Shown: positions 11,409-20,868 of the stretch, piece after piece | How the letters are laid out: every line of letters begins with the position of its first letter | How positions within the stretch are numbered: the stretch's first letter is position 1 | Source of the DNA: Diacronema lutheri | Lineage: Eukaryota > Haptophyta > Pavlovophyceae > Pavlovales > Pavlovaceae | Assembly (NCBI GenBank): GCA_019448385.1 | Contig: JAGTXO010000022.1 | Span: 317,501 to 381,500 of the forward strand | Reading direction: 5' to 3' | Length of the DNA: 64,000 bases | Made by a program: the position numbers and the translations under genes | Notes under the pieces: model-generated | What the model was told of the DNA's origin: nothing | Seen by the model: only the letters and a program-made list of their open reading frames with translations | Database searches by the model: none

Positions 11409-12804
11409 CGCTGTTGGCAATGCGCGCGTCACGGAGACAACTTGGCGGGCCTCGCACGCAGCTGGGCCGATCGCCGCCGTAGAGATGTCTGCAGCCGTCT
11501 CCGCGATGCCGATCGTCGCATCTGTTGGCACCGCTGCCATCTGCCGCACCCGCGGCCAGGCTGCCGGCAAGGTCGGCGCGTCGGGCTCCGAGCTCGGCCA
11601 CGCAGGCGATGCGGCCGACGGCGGTGACGCTGAGCCCAGCGCCGGGTCCAACGGCTCCACGTCGAGCCGGCTGTGAACGAGCATGCTCGCACCACTTGCC
11701 CACGCCAGCGCGTCGGACTCAGGCACGTTGTAGATCTGCGCGGGCAACGCGCGTGCGTGCGGCAGGCGCGCGCGCGAGCTTTCAGGCCACGCGCGCGTGC
11801 CGCGCGGGAGGACGGGGCGGTCGCGGCTGCGCTCGACCGCCGGTCGCGGCACCGAGCGACCGTGCGCGCCGCCGCACGTTGTAGTCGTCGCACGGAAACC
11901 AAGCCTCGTTGCGGAGCACGATGGCGACAAGGTGCCCGCTCATCGGCCCCTCGCCCACGTGCACCACGCCGGCGACGGGGAGGTGGTCGCGCCCGCCGAG
12001 CAGCAGCCGCGGCGCGCACACGAGCGCGCGGTTGTTCTTGCACTGCGAGCCATTGCCGCGCGTCGTGCGCGGCGCCTCGACAGCAATGCTGGCTGGCGTG
12101 AGCACGCCCGAGTGGCCCGCGTTCGTGTGGCGATCCCGCGGCGGCCCAGCGGCGCCCCCCAGAGCGTGTGCAAGCGCGCGCGCCGCATCGCCGCCGACGC
12201 TGACGAGTACGGCGATGCCCTCGCCGGCCTCTGAAGGCACGGCGATCTGCTCGAGCACTGGCCCGACGCGTGTGTCGGCTTCAAAGGCCGCAGCGAGCCC
12301 GGGCACTCGGCCGAGCAGCAACCGGAAGAACTCAGCGGCATCCTGCGGCGTCCTTCGCGCGCCACGGCCCGAGATGACGTCGATGACGGACACAAGACAC
12401 AGCCGTGTCGGCGCCCTGGTGTCCTCGATCAGCGTGCCAAAGTCCCGAAAACGCGCCCTCTCGACGCTGTTGGCACGGCGCGAAGCGGAGCGAAGCATCG
12501 CACGGAGCATGTTCAGGGCGAAGAGCGATTGCATAAGGACGGTCGTGTAGCACGCGCTGCCCTCGTTTTTCGCGCCTGCGCCGCGCCGCGCAGCGCCGGG
12601 TGTGCGGGGTGCGCACGCACGGTTTGCGGCGGGATGGAGGGAGGCTGGCTGGGCGCGCGCCGAGCCCGGCAAGCCGTGCAGGCGCTCACCACGCGGCACG
12701 CCGGGCACTCTCACCGGCCACATCGGGCCGTCAAACGCGTCTTCCACAGGCTGCCGACCGACGACGTAAAACTTGCTCAAGGCGCCGCGCCGTGCACGCG
12801 CCAT
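11409..12804 (-). CDS. ubiquitin-specific-protease (C19)-like cysteine protease
   Basis: Exons read 12804-12690, 12575-11878 and 11735-11409; introns 12576-12689 (phase 1) and 11736-11877 (phase 0) restore one frame. The Cys box is AKNEGSACYTTVLMQSLF, comparable to the family pattern N-x-G-x-x-C-Y. TPQDAAEFFRLLLG matches the QDAxEF element. The His box is SGHLVAIVLRNEAW followed by DDYN. Exon 3 supplies the family's end pattern (DALAWASGASMLVHSRL, comparable to A-Y-x-L-x-Y-x-R). The domain is short for a USP. The N-terminus is uncertain: the frame is open upstream to 13194 but Arg-rich, so I chose the ATG at 12804. The transcript probably continues past a donor at 11408. The expected role is cleavage of ubiquitin or a ubiquitin-like tag. 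Its neighbours on the same strand include two Ulp1-like regions and a helicase, suggesting a mobile-element or viral origin. Confidence 0.6.
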
Positions 12805-14230
12805 GCGCGCGCTGTTGCGGGCTGCGCAGCAGGGACGACGGGGGAATTGGCGAGCGAGGGTTGGGCGCAGATCAGCGTGGTGGCGCGGCAAGACGAGCGC
12901 GCGCCGGGCGCCTGGCGCGGAGGCGCCCCGCGCGAGGACGCGAGCCGCTTCTCGCACCGGACGGGCGCCCACGCGCAAGCCGGCTTTCGAGGGCTGGTGG
13001 ATGGTGGCAGATGCCGAAACGGACACATGGAATGATGCGTCGGCGGCGCGAGCGCGGGACGATCTTGCCCGGGCAATTTTGCGCACGCTGCCAGCGCGCG
13101 TATGCGTGCGCATGCAGCGGGCGGCGCGCACGTTGCGCGTGACGGGGCGCCGAGCGGCACACCGGCGGGGACGCGCTCGCCGCTGCCGTGGCATCGTACG
13201 CTGCCTGCGTGCTGGCCCGCACGCACGTTGCCGGCGCGAGGGGACGGCGAGTGCGCCTCGGCCGAACAGGCGCGAACGTTACGCCCGAGCGCGTGGCCGG
13301 GCCCCGCCGACTGCACGCAGCGCCGGCCCAGGCGCGCATCCGCCCGACGCGGATTTGGACGACGCATCGACCGGCACGCCGAGCGTCTGCGCCCGCCTCG
13401 CGGCCGGTCGCGCCGGCCCCTCTTCGGCCCGAGGCCGCACGTCCGCCGCGCGCCGCTTTGGCGCGCGGCGCGGCGCTCCCGGAACGCGCATGGCACACGC
13501 GCGGTGCGCGGGCACGCCCGCAACGCGCCATTCCAGCGCGAGCAGTTCGGCAAGCTTGCAGCGCGCGAGCAGCCGGGCATGTGCCGCGGAAACACAGTTC
13601 GCTGTGTGCGCCGGCCGCGACGACACGGCGTAGCGGCGCGAGGCTGGCCGCCGGGGCCACGGGCGTACTGCCGTGGCGCGACGCCATGGTATGAGCATTA
13701 AATTCATCGGGGGGTGGGGTGGGGGGGGGGGGGGGGGGCGCGTTGTGCGCACTTGGCGCGCGAGTAGTGCGAGTGGCGGGCGAGCCTCGTCGCCCACGGA
13801 GCCCGCCCCCGGCTCGGCGGCGCGCCGCCTGCTCGCCGGGTCGCGCACCGCCGTCGCCGCCGCTGCGCACTTGCCCAGCTTGCCGGCAGGCGGCAGGCGG
13901 CGGCGACGGCGGCGGCGGCGGCTGCGGCTGCGGCGCGAGCGCGACGCCGGGCGGCGGCAGCGCCGACGGCACGCGCGCAGCGGCGACCCACGCGGCGGCG
14001 GGCAGCGCGCCAGCGTGAGGCCCCTGCGCGCCGGCCGCATTGGCGCCGCCCTGCGCGCCCTAGAAGGGCGCGCAGGTACGCGGGCCGGTCGCGCGGCGCG
14101 CGGTGCTGGCGAGCACCCGACGGCTGCGCGTCGGCGCGAGCGGCGCGGCGGGCGTCGCGCCGGCGGGTGCTGGCCAGCACCGCGCGCCGGCGGCGCGCCC
14201 GCCGCCAGCGCGCCGCCCGCCGCCGGCGCC
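12805..14230. other. low-complexity interval between USP-like and helicase genes
   Basis: No convincing gene. Open frames here are Arg/Ala-rich on both strands. The interval holds an 18-G run at 13721-13738 beside an AT-richer TTAAATTCATC patch, and GTGCTGG/CCAGCAC repeats at about 14100-14180. The left part could hold 5' exons of the USP-like gene and the right part the frayed 3' end of the helicase gene. Confidence 0.4.
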
Positions 14231-16707
14231 GCGCGCGCCGTCCGCGCCCGCCGCCACCGCGCGCCGCCGCCGCGCATTCGCGCGCGGCGGCGACGGCGGC
14301 CGCGGCGAGCGCCGCCGCCGCCGCCTCGCCACCGCTGACCGCGCGGAGCACCTCTTTGAAGACGACGCTGCGCGTCACGAGGTCCGGGCCGAGCGCAAAG
14401 CGGACGCGCGACGTGTGCCCGACGCGCGAAGCGGCCACGTGGAGCTGGCCGTGCGTGAAGCACGGCTCGGCGAGCCACACGCCCGCGCACCCGAGCGCTT
14501 GCCCCTGCGCCTCGTTACGCCGGCCGCACCGGGGAACTGGCGGCGCATCCGCACAAGCGCGAACGTGCCGTCGTCGGGCGAGTGGTGGTCGACACGCGCG
14601 ACGAGCACGGTGCTGTCGCGCCCGGCGGCCGCGCCGGGGCGTGCGCACTCGAGCAGCCGGCCGCCGGCGCGCATGCCGCGCACGATCAGCCGCGTGCCGC
14701 CGCACAGCCCCTCGCCGGGCGAGAGGTTGCGCGGCAGCATCACCACCATCCCGGGCTTCAGGTCGAGGACGCGGTGCGGCATCTGCGCGTGCTCGAGCGA
14801 GTCGAGGAATTCGACCGACGCCAGCGCAATCTGCTTGCCCGCCCCGTCGTCGCGCCAGCTCGTCCGCCGACGCGCACCTCGCCGCCGCGCCCGGGAAGCG
14901 GCCGATCGCCAGCCAGTTGATCCGCGCCACGTCCGTCTGCTTGGCGCAGAGCACCGCGCGGTCGCACAGCGAGCCGTCGTCGGTCCAACACGTCGCGCCG
15001 TGGACAAAGTCGTCACGAGCTCCGTCGGGTAGGCCGAGCCCACGCGGATGGGGACGCCGCCGACGGCCTCGGGCAGCTGCACGGGATCGAGCGGGAATGC
15101 GCCGGGCATGGCCCCGGCCGCCGGCACCGCCGCGGGAACGGCGCCGTCGCCGGGGCTGCGCAGCAGCTCCGCCCACTCGCCCGCGCCGAGCGCGTCGCCC
15201 GTGTCGCGCGCCGCGCTCGAGGCGCGAACGTTCTCGACCAAGGCGTGCTGCCGATCGTGCTGCCACGGCGCCGAGTACTTGAGGCAGGAGCGCACGATCT
15301 GCGCGCGCGAGCCGCGCCGCACCACCGGCAAGCACTGGCGAAAGTCGCCGGCGAGCAGCAGCGTCTCGCCGCCGAAGCGCTCGTCGACGCCCGTCACGTC
15401 GCGCAAACACCGATCAGGCGAGTCGAGGTGGCACCGCGTCTGCATCGGCGCCTCGTCCCACACGACCAGCCGCCGCGGCGGCCAGGGAGCGCCCGCGCTC
15501 GGAGCGCGGCACGCCATTGAACGGCTTGCCCGTCGGAGTCGGCACCGCCGGGCACCTTGAAGGTCAAGTGGAAGGTGCGGCCGTCGGGCAGCAGCGTGGC
15601 GGCGACGCCCGAGGACGCGCCCACGACGACCGCGTGCCCATCCGCGCGCACGGCGGCGATAATGGCGCGCTCGACGAACGTCTTGCCCGTTCCGCCCGGC
15701 GCGTCGCAAAGATGCAGCCGGTTGCCCACGCCGCGCAGCGCCGATTTGACGACCGCGCCGTGGAGCGCGCACTGCTGGCCGCCCTCGGCCATCGCCGCGC
15801 GCGCCGCCGCCGCGCTCGCAGCCCGCTCGGCGCGATGGTAGCCCTGCGCGCGCGCGAGCTCGCGCCCGCCCGGCCCGGCCGGCGCGCGCGCCGTGCGCAG
15901 ACCGGCCACCGCCGCGAGCGCCGCCGCGCGCTCGCGCTCGTCGGGCACGTACAGCCCCGTGGAGTCGAACGTGTCGGCCCAGGCGGGCACGCCGTACGAG
16001 GCGAAGGCGTCCGAGCCGGGCTGCGGCCGCTGCTCGGCGCGCTTCAGGAGCATGACCCCGCACACGTTCCACTTGGTGCCAAACATCGAGCCCGTGAGCC
16101 CCGTGTAGACGCGGTCGAGCTGCGTGGCGATGGCGCAGACGTCCTCGTGCCGGATCTCGTCGACCGGTTCGCGCCGCGCGTCGACGAGCGGCACGACGCG
16201 CTCGGAGCCCGCCCACGTGAACGTGCGCGTCGACATGTTCAGCCGCGTGTGCGCGAGCGTGTCGTCCTCGTACTTGGGCTTGACGGCGGGCGAGAGCTTG
16301 CCGCGCACCTCCTCCTTCGAGAGGCCGCGCGTGTTGAGCAGCTCCTTCTGGCGCGCGTGCACCGTCTCGACGCGCTGATCGTCGATGGCGCGCAGGGCGC
16401 CAAAGTAGGCGTCCATCTGCGCGAGCGGCGCGCCTTCAATCGGCAGCTCCTTGTCGGTCACGCCGGCCGTGTACGCCGCCTTGTCGACGTCCGTCGGCCC
16501 GTACATGGTGCCAAAGTTGCCGTCGCCCGTGAGCTCGGGCCAGTCGACGACGCAGGGCGGCGAGACGAAGGCGAGCGCGCGGCGCGACGGCCCGTAGCTC
16601 AGCTTGTCGACCGTGCGCGCCTGCTCGCTCGGCTTGACCGGCCGCGTGCTCACGATCTCGCAGTTGACGAGCGCCGCGTCGAAGGCGCGCAGGTCGATGG
16701 CGGCCAT
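14230..16707 (-). pseudogene. viral-type ssDNA-binding-like region joined to a Pif1/Helitron-type helicase, frameshifted
   Basis: From the ATG at 16707 the frame encodes about 220 residues resembling, from memory of the pattern, ssDNA-binding-like proteins of large algal DNA viruses (VDWPELTGDGNFGTMYGPTD; later GSMFGTKWNVCGVMLL). A helicase follows in frame: Walker A APGGTGKTF, then ASSGVAATLLPDGRTFH. The frame breaks near 15540. Other frames continue with LVVWDEAPM (Walker B), LLAGDFRQCLPVV, NLSPGEGLCGGTRLIV and finally EPCFTHGQLHVAASRVG (motif VI). At least four frame changes occur near 15540, 15020, 14860 and 14520. No HUH Rep nuclease is visible, so a complete Helitron is not shown. It is either a decayed element gene or one hit by sequence errors; the motif order is intact. 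Confidence 0.65.
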
Positions 16708-16888
16708 GGTCGTTGTGCGCGGGAGATCACGCTGCAGGCGGCTCCACAGTAGGTTCGAGAAAAAAAAAAGCTGGGCCAACGGTCAGTCGAGCGCCACAAG
16801 CAATCCTCGGGAGCCGGTGGCCCAACCCAACCCAACGATCTTCGTCGCCACCCTTCGCGCGTTTTCCGTTCGCGCCCAAGCAGACAAT

Positions 16889-17182
16889 GAGACCACAATC
16901 TCGGTGCTGCTCGGCGCGATGATGGGCCTCAGCGGCTCGGTGGCGATCGTGCTCTACGTGCGCGCGCGACGTCGCGAGGTGCAGCACGGGCGCGTGGCGA
17001 CGCCGCGCATCATCCAGCGCCAGCTCGAGCTGCAGCTGCCGTGGGGCCGGCCGGACGAGGCATCCGTCGCCTCGCGTGCCGAAACGCCGGGCGTCGAGGC
17101 CGCGTCGCGCTCGGTGCGCGACGCGGCGCCCGAGCCGGACCCGGACGAGGGCTACGTGCGCGTGGCGAGCGCGGCGTTCTGA
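16889..17182 (+). CDS. exon of a small single-pass membrane protein, function unknown
   Basis: The frame ends at TGA 17180-17182. It contains one transmembrane segment (SVLLGAMMGLSGSVAIVLYV) followed by a basic RARRRE stop-transfer, then a cytosolic tail of about 70 residues ending in acidic EPDPDEGYVRV. The sequence just upstream is pyrimidine-rich and ends CAAGCAG, so this may be a terminal exon; an in-frame ATG lies at 16919. It diverges from the helicase gene. I recognise no family. Confidence 0.4.
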   Translation, partial: ETTISVLLGAMMGLSGSVAIVLYVRARRREVQHGRVATPRIIQRQLELQLPWGRPDEASVASRAETPGVEAASRSVRDAAPEPDPDEGYVRVASAAF

Positions 17183-17276
17183 GGCGCGCACGACGTCGCC
17201 CAGCCAGAGCAGCCCGGGGCGGGGCGAGTCCGGCTGCGCGGAGGTCCGGCTCGAGCGGGCGGGCGCCATGCTCTGA

Positions 17277-18149
17277 GGCGCCGCCGCTTTCTAAAAGGGT
17301 GTAGGGTGTAGGGTGTAGGATGCAAAACAAGCCCTCCCCACATTTGGGCCCGACGTCATTCCTTCTTCGAAGCCGTGACGTTACTCACATACGAGTACTT
17401 TTACTTAGTGTAGGATGTATCTATTCTCTAAGTATTTGCATAGTGTAGGGTGTAGGATAAGTACGGTTACGAAAGTCCTACAGGGAGTGAAGGAATGACG
17501 CTGTGACGAAAGAAGGAATGACGTCGGGCCCAGATGTGGGGAGGGCTTGTTTTGCATCCTACACCCTACACCCTACACCCTTTTGAAAAGCGGCGGCGCC
17601 TCAGAGCATGGCGGCTCGACAGCATGGCGCCTATACAGCATGGCGTCGTCCAGCGTCACGCCGCGTCGTGGTCCTGCCGCTCCTCCGTGGCGCACGGATG
17701 GCGCTCCTCCGTGACGCAGCCGAACGACGTCGCGGCGTCACGGCCCGGGCGCAGTCGCCATCCTGGACGCCACGCTGGACGACGCCATGCTGTCGAGGCG
17801 CCATGCTGTCGAGCCGCCATGCTCCGAGGCGCCGCCGCTTTCTAAAAGGGTGTAGGGTGTAGGGTGTAGGATGCAAAACAAGCCCTCCCCACATTTGGGC
17901 CCGACGTCATTCCTTCTTTCGTCACAGCGTCATTCCTTCTCCCCCCTATGGGACTTTCATAACCGTACTTATCCTACACCCTACACTATGCAAATACCTA
18001 GAGAATAGATACATCCTACACTAAGTAAAGGTACTCGTATGTGAGTAACGTCACGGCTTCGAAGAAGGAATGACGTCGGGCCCAAATGTGGGGAGGGCTT
18101 GTTTTGCATCCTACACCCTACACCCTACACCCTTTTAGAAAGCGGCGCC
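17277..18149. mobile_element. 873-bp giant palindrome made of two inverted 322-324 bp elements, MITE-like
   Basis: Bases 17277-17600 and 17828-18149 are near-perfect reverse complements of each other. Each also has its own terminal inverted repeats of about 90 bp (GGCGCCGCCGCTTTCTAAAA at the outer ends). The 227-bp spacer continues the palindrome: CATGGCGGCTCGACAG on its left is matched inverted on its right. The whole block is one folded structure centred near 17713. It is far more AT-rich than its surroundings and has no coding capacity. Ends, internal symmetry and composition suggest a non-autonomous DNA transposon, possibly a nested or fold-back insertion. No target-site duplication can be separated from the GGCGCC ends. 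Confidence 0.75.
17298..17320 (+). repeat. telomere-like TGTAGGG repeats, four arrays
   Basis: Three tandem units of the 7-mer (read GTGTAGG or TGTAGGG) occur just inside each end of both 320-bp elements: here, at about 17559-17581 (inverted), 17849-17871, and 18110-18132 (inverted). Single or double copies recur inside the elements (for example near 17446). The unit resembles plant-type TTTAGGG with changed bases. Confidence 0.7.
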
Positions 18150-18570
18150 GAAGGTGGGAGGATGCCACCCGTATGCGCGCGTTTGAACGTGCGCGGACGG
18201 CCGTTGGCTTCGCGCCCTTTCGCCCACGGTTTGCGCGCCAACGGACCAGTCCTCCGCGGGCGCCGCGCATCGTCTCAGGGGCGGTCGGTGTGGTACGCCG
18301 CGCGCATCGTCAGCGCCGCGGCGTCGAGCTCGGCGAGCGAGGGCGCGTACGTGACGCCGCTCAGCACCTCGTCCGCGCCCGCCCTCGTCGCGCTCGCCGC
18401 CTCCGCAGTGCGCGCAGGCGGCTTCGTGACGGCACGCGAGGCCACGCCGCGCGCCGCAGGTGCCTTCGCGCGCTGCATCGTCTGTCTGCCGGTCCGACGC
18501 GCTCTGCTCTGAACGAACGGACGGCACGCCCGACGAGATCTCGTCGCGTGCACGCTCGCACAGCATGTAC

Positions 18571-19397
18571 CCCCAGAACGTCTCCGAGCTGCTGCCCGAC
18601 GAGATCTTCGGCGACGAGCTGCTCGTCGACCGGCACTACCGCGTGCGCATCCTTCAGCGCGTCGCCCGCCGCCGCGATGCGGCCGAGGCCAACTTTTGGC
18701 TCGACGGCGGGCCCGCCGACTCGGTCGTCGGCGCGTGCATGTGCGGCCGAATCTACGCGCTCAAGTGCATGGGCCGGCTCGTCCGCGGCGCCCGGATCCT
18801 CGCGCTGCTGCGCAAAAATGTGGCGCTCGCCACGTGCCGCGCACACCTCATGGGCCACATGCTCCAGCGCATCGTCGGCGACAGCGGCGTCGCGCGGCTG
18901 CTGCAGCTGGTTGCAGCTCGTTCGCGAGGATCACGACACGCTCAACGCCGAGCACCAGGCCTTGGAAGCACAGCATGACACCGGCCAAGTCATGCGACGG
19001 CATGTGCGCGCGCGCCGACGCGCTCTCCAAGGACCTCGCACGGGCGCACGAGCACGCTCACAAGCTCGATGGCTATCTGGTGTGGTGCAGCGAGCGCCTC
19101 GGTGAGAGTGACTCTTTCAACGGAGCGCTCGAGAACCTGAACACGCGGTGCAGCATGAGATGTGCTGGCTCCACGCCGAGATGTCGTCGCTCGTTGCGAG
19201 TTCGCCCGAGGCTTACGCGAACGACAGCGAGGCCACCGACTTCAAGGACCACGGCGTGTGCATCGAGTTCGATGTCTTCAACCGCGACGGGGTCGAGGGC
19301 GCGCCCGTGCCCGCGACCGCGCCCACGAAGGCAGAGCCGGGCATCGAGTCCGAGTGCATCGCGCCCGCACAGGCAGAGCCGGGCAGCGAGTCCGAAG

Positions 19398-19430
<33 letters not shown>

Positions 19431-19608
19431 GGCAGAGCCGCGCACCGAGCCCAAGTGAGCCAACGTGCCGCCGAACTCGCCCAAGCTCTCGTCGGTCGAC
19501 AGTCAGGCCACCGAGTACAAGACCTCCTACGCGAACTCACGTGCTCGCCACCTGCAACGCCTCGAGTTTACGCACGCGTTCGAGTCTGTGCAGGCCGAGG
19601 TCGCTTAG
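18571..19608 (+). pseudogene. frameshifted coiled-coil protein gene of unknown function
   Basis: A clear protein-like frame opens near 18567 (MYPQNVSELLPDEIFGDELL) and runs to about 18910. A 10-bp local duplication (CTGGTTGCAG) there shifts the frame to VREDHDTLNAEHQALEAQHD, then to ALSKDLARAHEHAHKLDGYL, then near 19150 to HEMCWLHAEMSSLVASSPEA. A Glu/Pro repeat (KAEPGIESE, QAEPGSESE) follows, then a last frame shift to VDSQATEYKTSYANSRARH and a TAG at 19606-19608. The middle is heptad-like and probably coiled coil. I recognise no family. Repeated shifts imply decay or sequencing error. Confidence 0.45.
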
Positions 19609-20110
19609 CCAAAGCGCGCCAAGGTTCCGGCCACCGGCGCATCCAGCCGCTGGCTGCGCAACACGGCGGTGCGCAACACCCGCAGCTCGGCCAACGGCAA
19701 GTAGCGCGCCGGCGCAGCGCACGGTATGCCGCGGCGAGCTCAGTCGCGAAGAGTGTCCGACTGGCCGCGCCCTCCACGGGGTGCACGCGCACTCGGCGCG
19801 GTCCGGTCAGTCAGGGGGCCTCAGCTTGCGCGATGCCAGTTGCGAGCCCCCCCGGAATCCGCCATTCTATTCTACTAGGCGTAAATCACCCAAGCCCTTC
19901 CGGTCGCCCGCATTCCGGGGTCGGACCCTCCGTCGGCCCGGCTCGGGCCCTCCGTCCGCCGCGCCCGCTCGACCCCGAATTCTACTCCAAATCGGCCGGT
20001 CAGGAGGGTGTCTCGGTCCTAGGCTCGTCATAAGCCTCGCCCCGACCCCTCGAGCGCTCATTGGCTGGCTTTTAACCCTTGATTGTACGACCCGGGTCGT
20101 ACTCTCAGCC
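19609..20110. other. intergenic region with a promoter-like right end
   Basis: No convincing coding frame; stops follow soon after 19608. Composition becomes less GC-rich from 19850. GCTCGGGCCCTCCGTC-like GC blocks repeat at 19920-19960. Promoter-like elements sit at 20059-20150. Confidence 0.4.
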
Positions 20111-20150
20111 TTACACTGGCCGGACCAGCCCGGACCGCGCCGTATATAGG
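20059..20150 (+). promoter_or_regulatory. CCAAT box, 18-bp perfect palindrome and TATA-like box
   Basis: ATTGGCTGG (about 20060), the perfect palindrome GTACGACCCGGGTCGTAC (20085-20102) and CGTATATAGG (20141-20150) are spaced as in a core promoter pointing rightward. No plus-strand gene with convincing coding follows immediately, so the target is unclear. The palindrome could be a dimeric-factor site. Confidence 0.35.
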
Positions 20151-20839
20151 TATCCCCAATGGCCATGCCCAGTCCTCCCGTTGAAAGGCGCTGCGACGGT
20201 CTCTCTAGGCGATGGCTCAGTGCCGGCTTGCGCGCGCGCGCGCGTGCGATGCGCACTCACGGGCCTCTCGCCGGCAAGAGCTTCCTCAAAGTCAAAGCCT
20301 GCCGTCGAGCGGAGGAGCGCAAGAGCGTCGCGCACTGCGCCCGGCTGCGCACTTGCAGGCCTGCGATACGATCCGGACGATCGCGTGCGCGTGCGCGCGG
20401 CGGCGGCGGCCTCCGCTCGGCGCCAGCCCGCGCCGCCGCGGCTGTCGTACGCGAGCGCCGCCAGCTCGGCGGGGGAAGGCGCGCCTTCCCGCCTGACGAG
20501 CGTCGTGTACCCGAGCGGCATGGGCAGCAGCTCCTCGGGGCAGAGCCACTCGGTCGCAAGCTTAGCTGCGTGACCGTGCGCCGCGACGAGCTGCTCGCCC
20601 CACGCTGTGCACCGCAGCACCGCGCGCGGCGCGAGGCGCAGCCGCGACCTGCGCGGCAGCGGCGCTCTGACCGCGTCCTCGTACGAAGCGCACGCATACA
20701 GCCACTCGCCGGCGGGCGCGTGGACGGGCACGCCGAGCGCATACTCGGTCTGGCCGTCAAAGATCGAGATGAGCCTACCGCCAAGCGCCGCGACGACCTT
20801 GTAGACGTCGCCAAGCGCCGCGCCGTGCATCGGCGCCAT
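20111..20839 (-). CDS. hypothetical protein, 242 residues
   Basis: ATG at 20839. The first 120 residues look like a folded domain (GDVYKVVAALGGRLISIFDG, EWLYACASYEDAV, EWLCPEELLPMPLGY). The rest is Ala/Arg-rich and could contain an unspliced intron or a wrong 3' end. Its start codon lies only 29 bp from that of the divergent ABC transporter, implying a shared promoter or overlapping 5' UTRs. I do not recognise the family. Confidence 0.5.
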   Translation of the reverse strand: MAPMHGAALGDVYKVVAALGGRLISIFDGQTEYALGVPVHAPAGEWLYACASYEDAVRAPLPRRSRLRLAPRAVLRCTAWGEQLVAAHGHAAKLATEWLCPEELLPMPLGYTTLVRREGAPSPAELAALAYDSRGGAGWRRAEAAAAARTRTRSSGSYRRPASAQPGAVRDALALLRSTAGFDFEEALAGERPVSAHRTRARAQAGTEPSPRETVAAPFNGRTGHGHWGYLYTARSGLVRPV

Positions 20840-20868
20840 TTCGCTTCTCCAAACACCTTGCCGGCCCG

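Noticed and set aside
14230-16707. Complete Helitron
   Set aside because: The helicase resembles the Helitron class but no HUH Rep motif and no TC...CTRR ends were seen.
18086-18132. True telomere or chromosome end
   Set aside because: Only three tandem units per array, inverted within an internal palindrome and flanked by genes on both sides.
17534-18300. Repeated small frames beginning MWGGLVLHPTPYTLHPF
   Set aside because: They arise from the telomere-like repeats and ends of the palindromic elements, not from genes.
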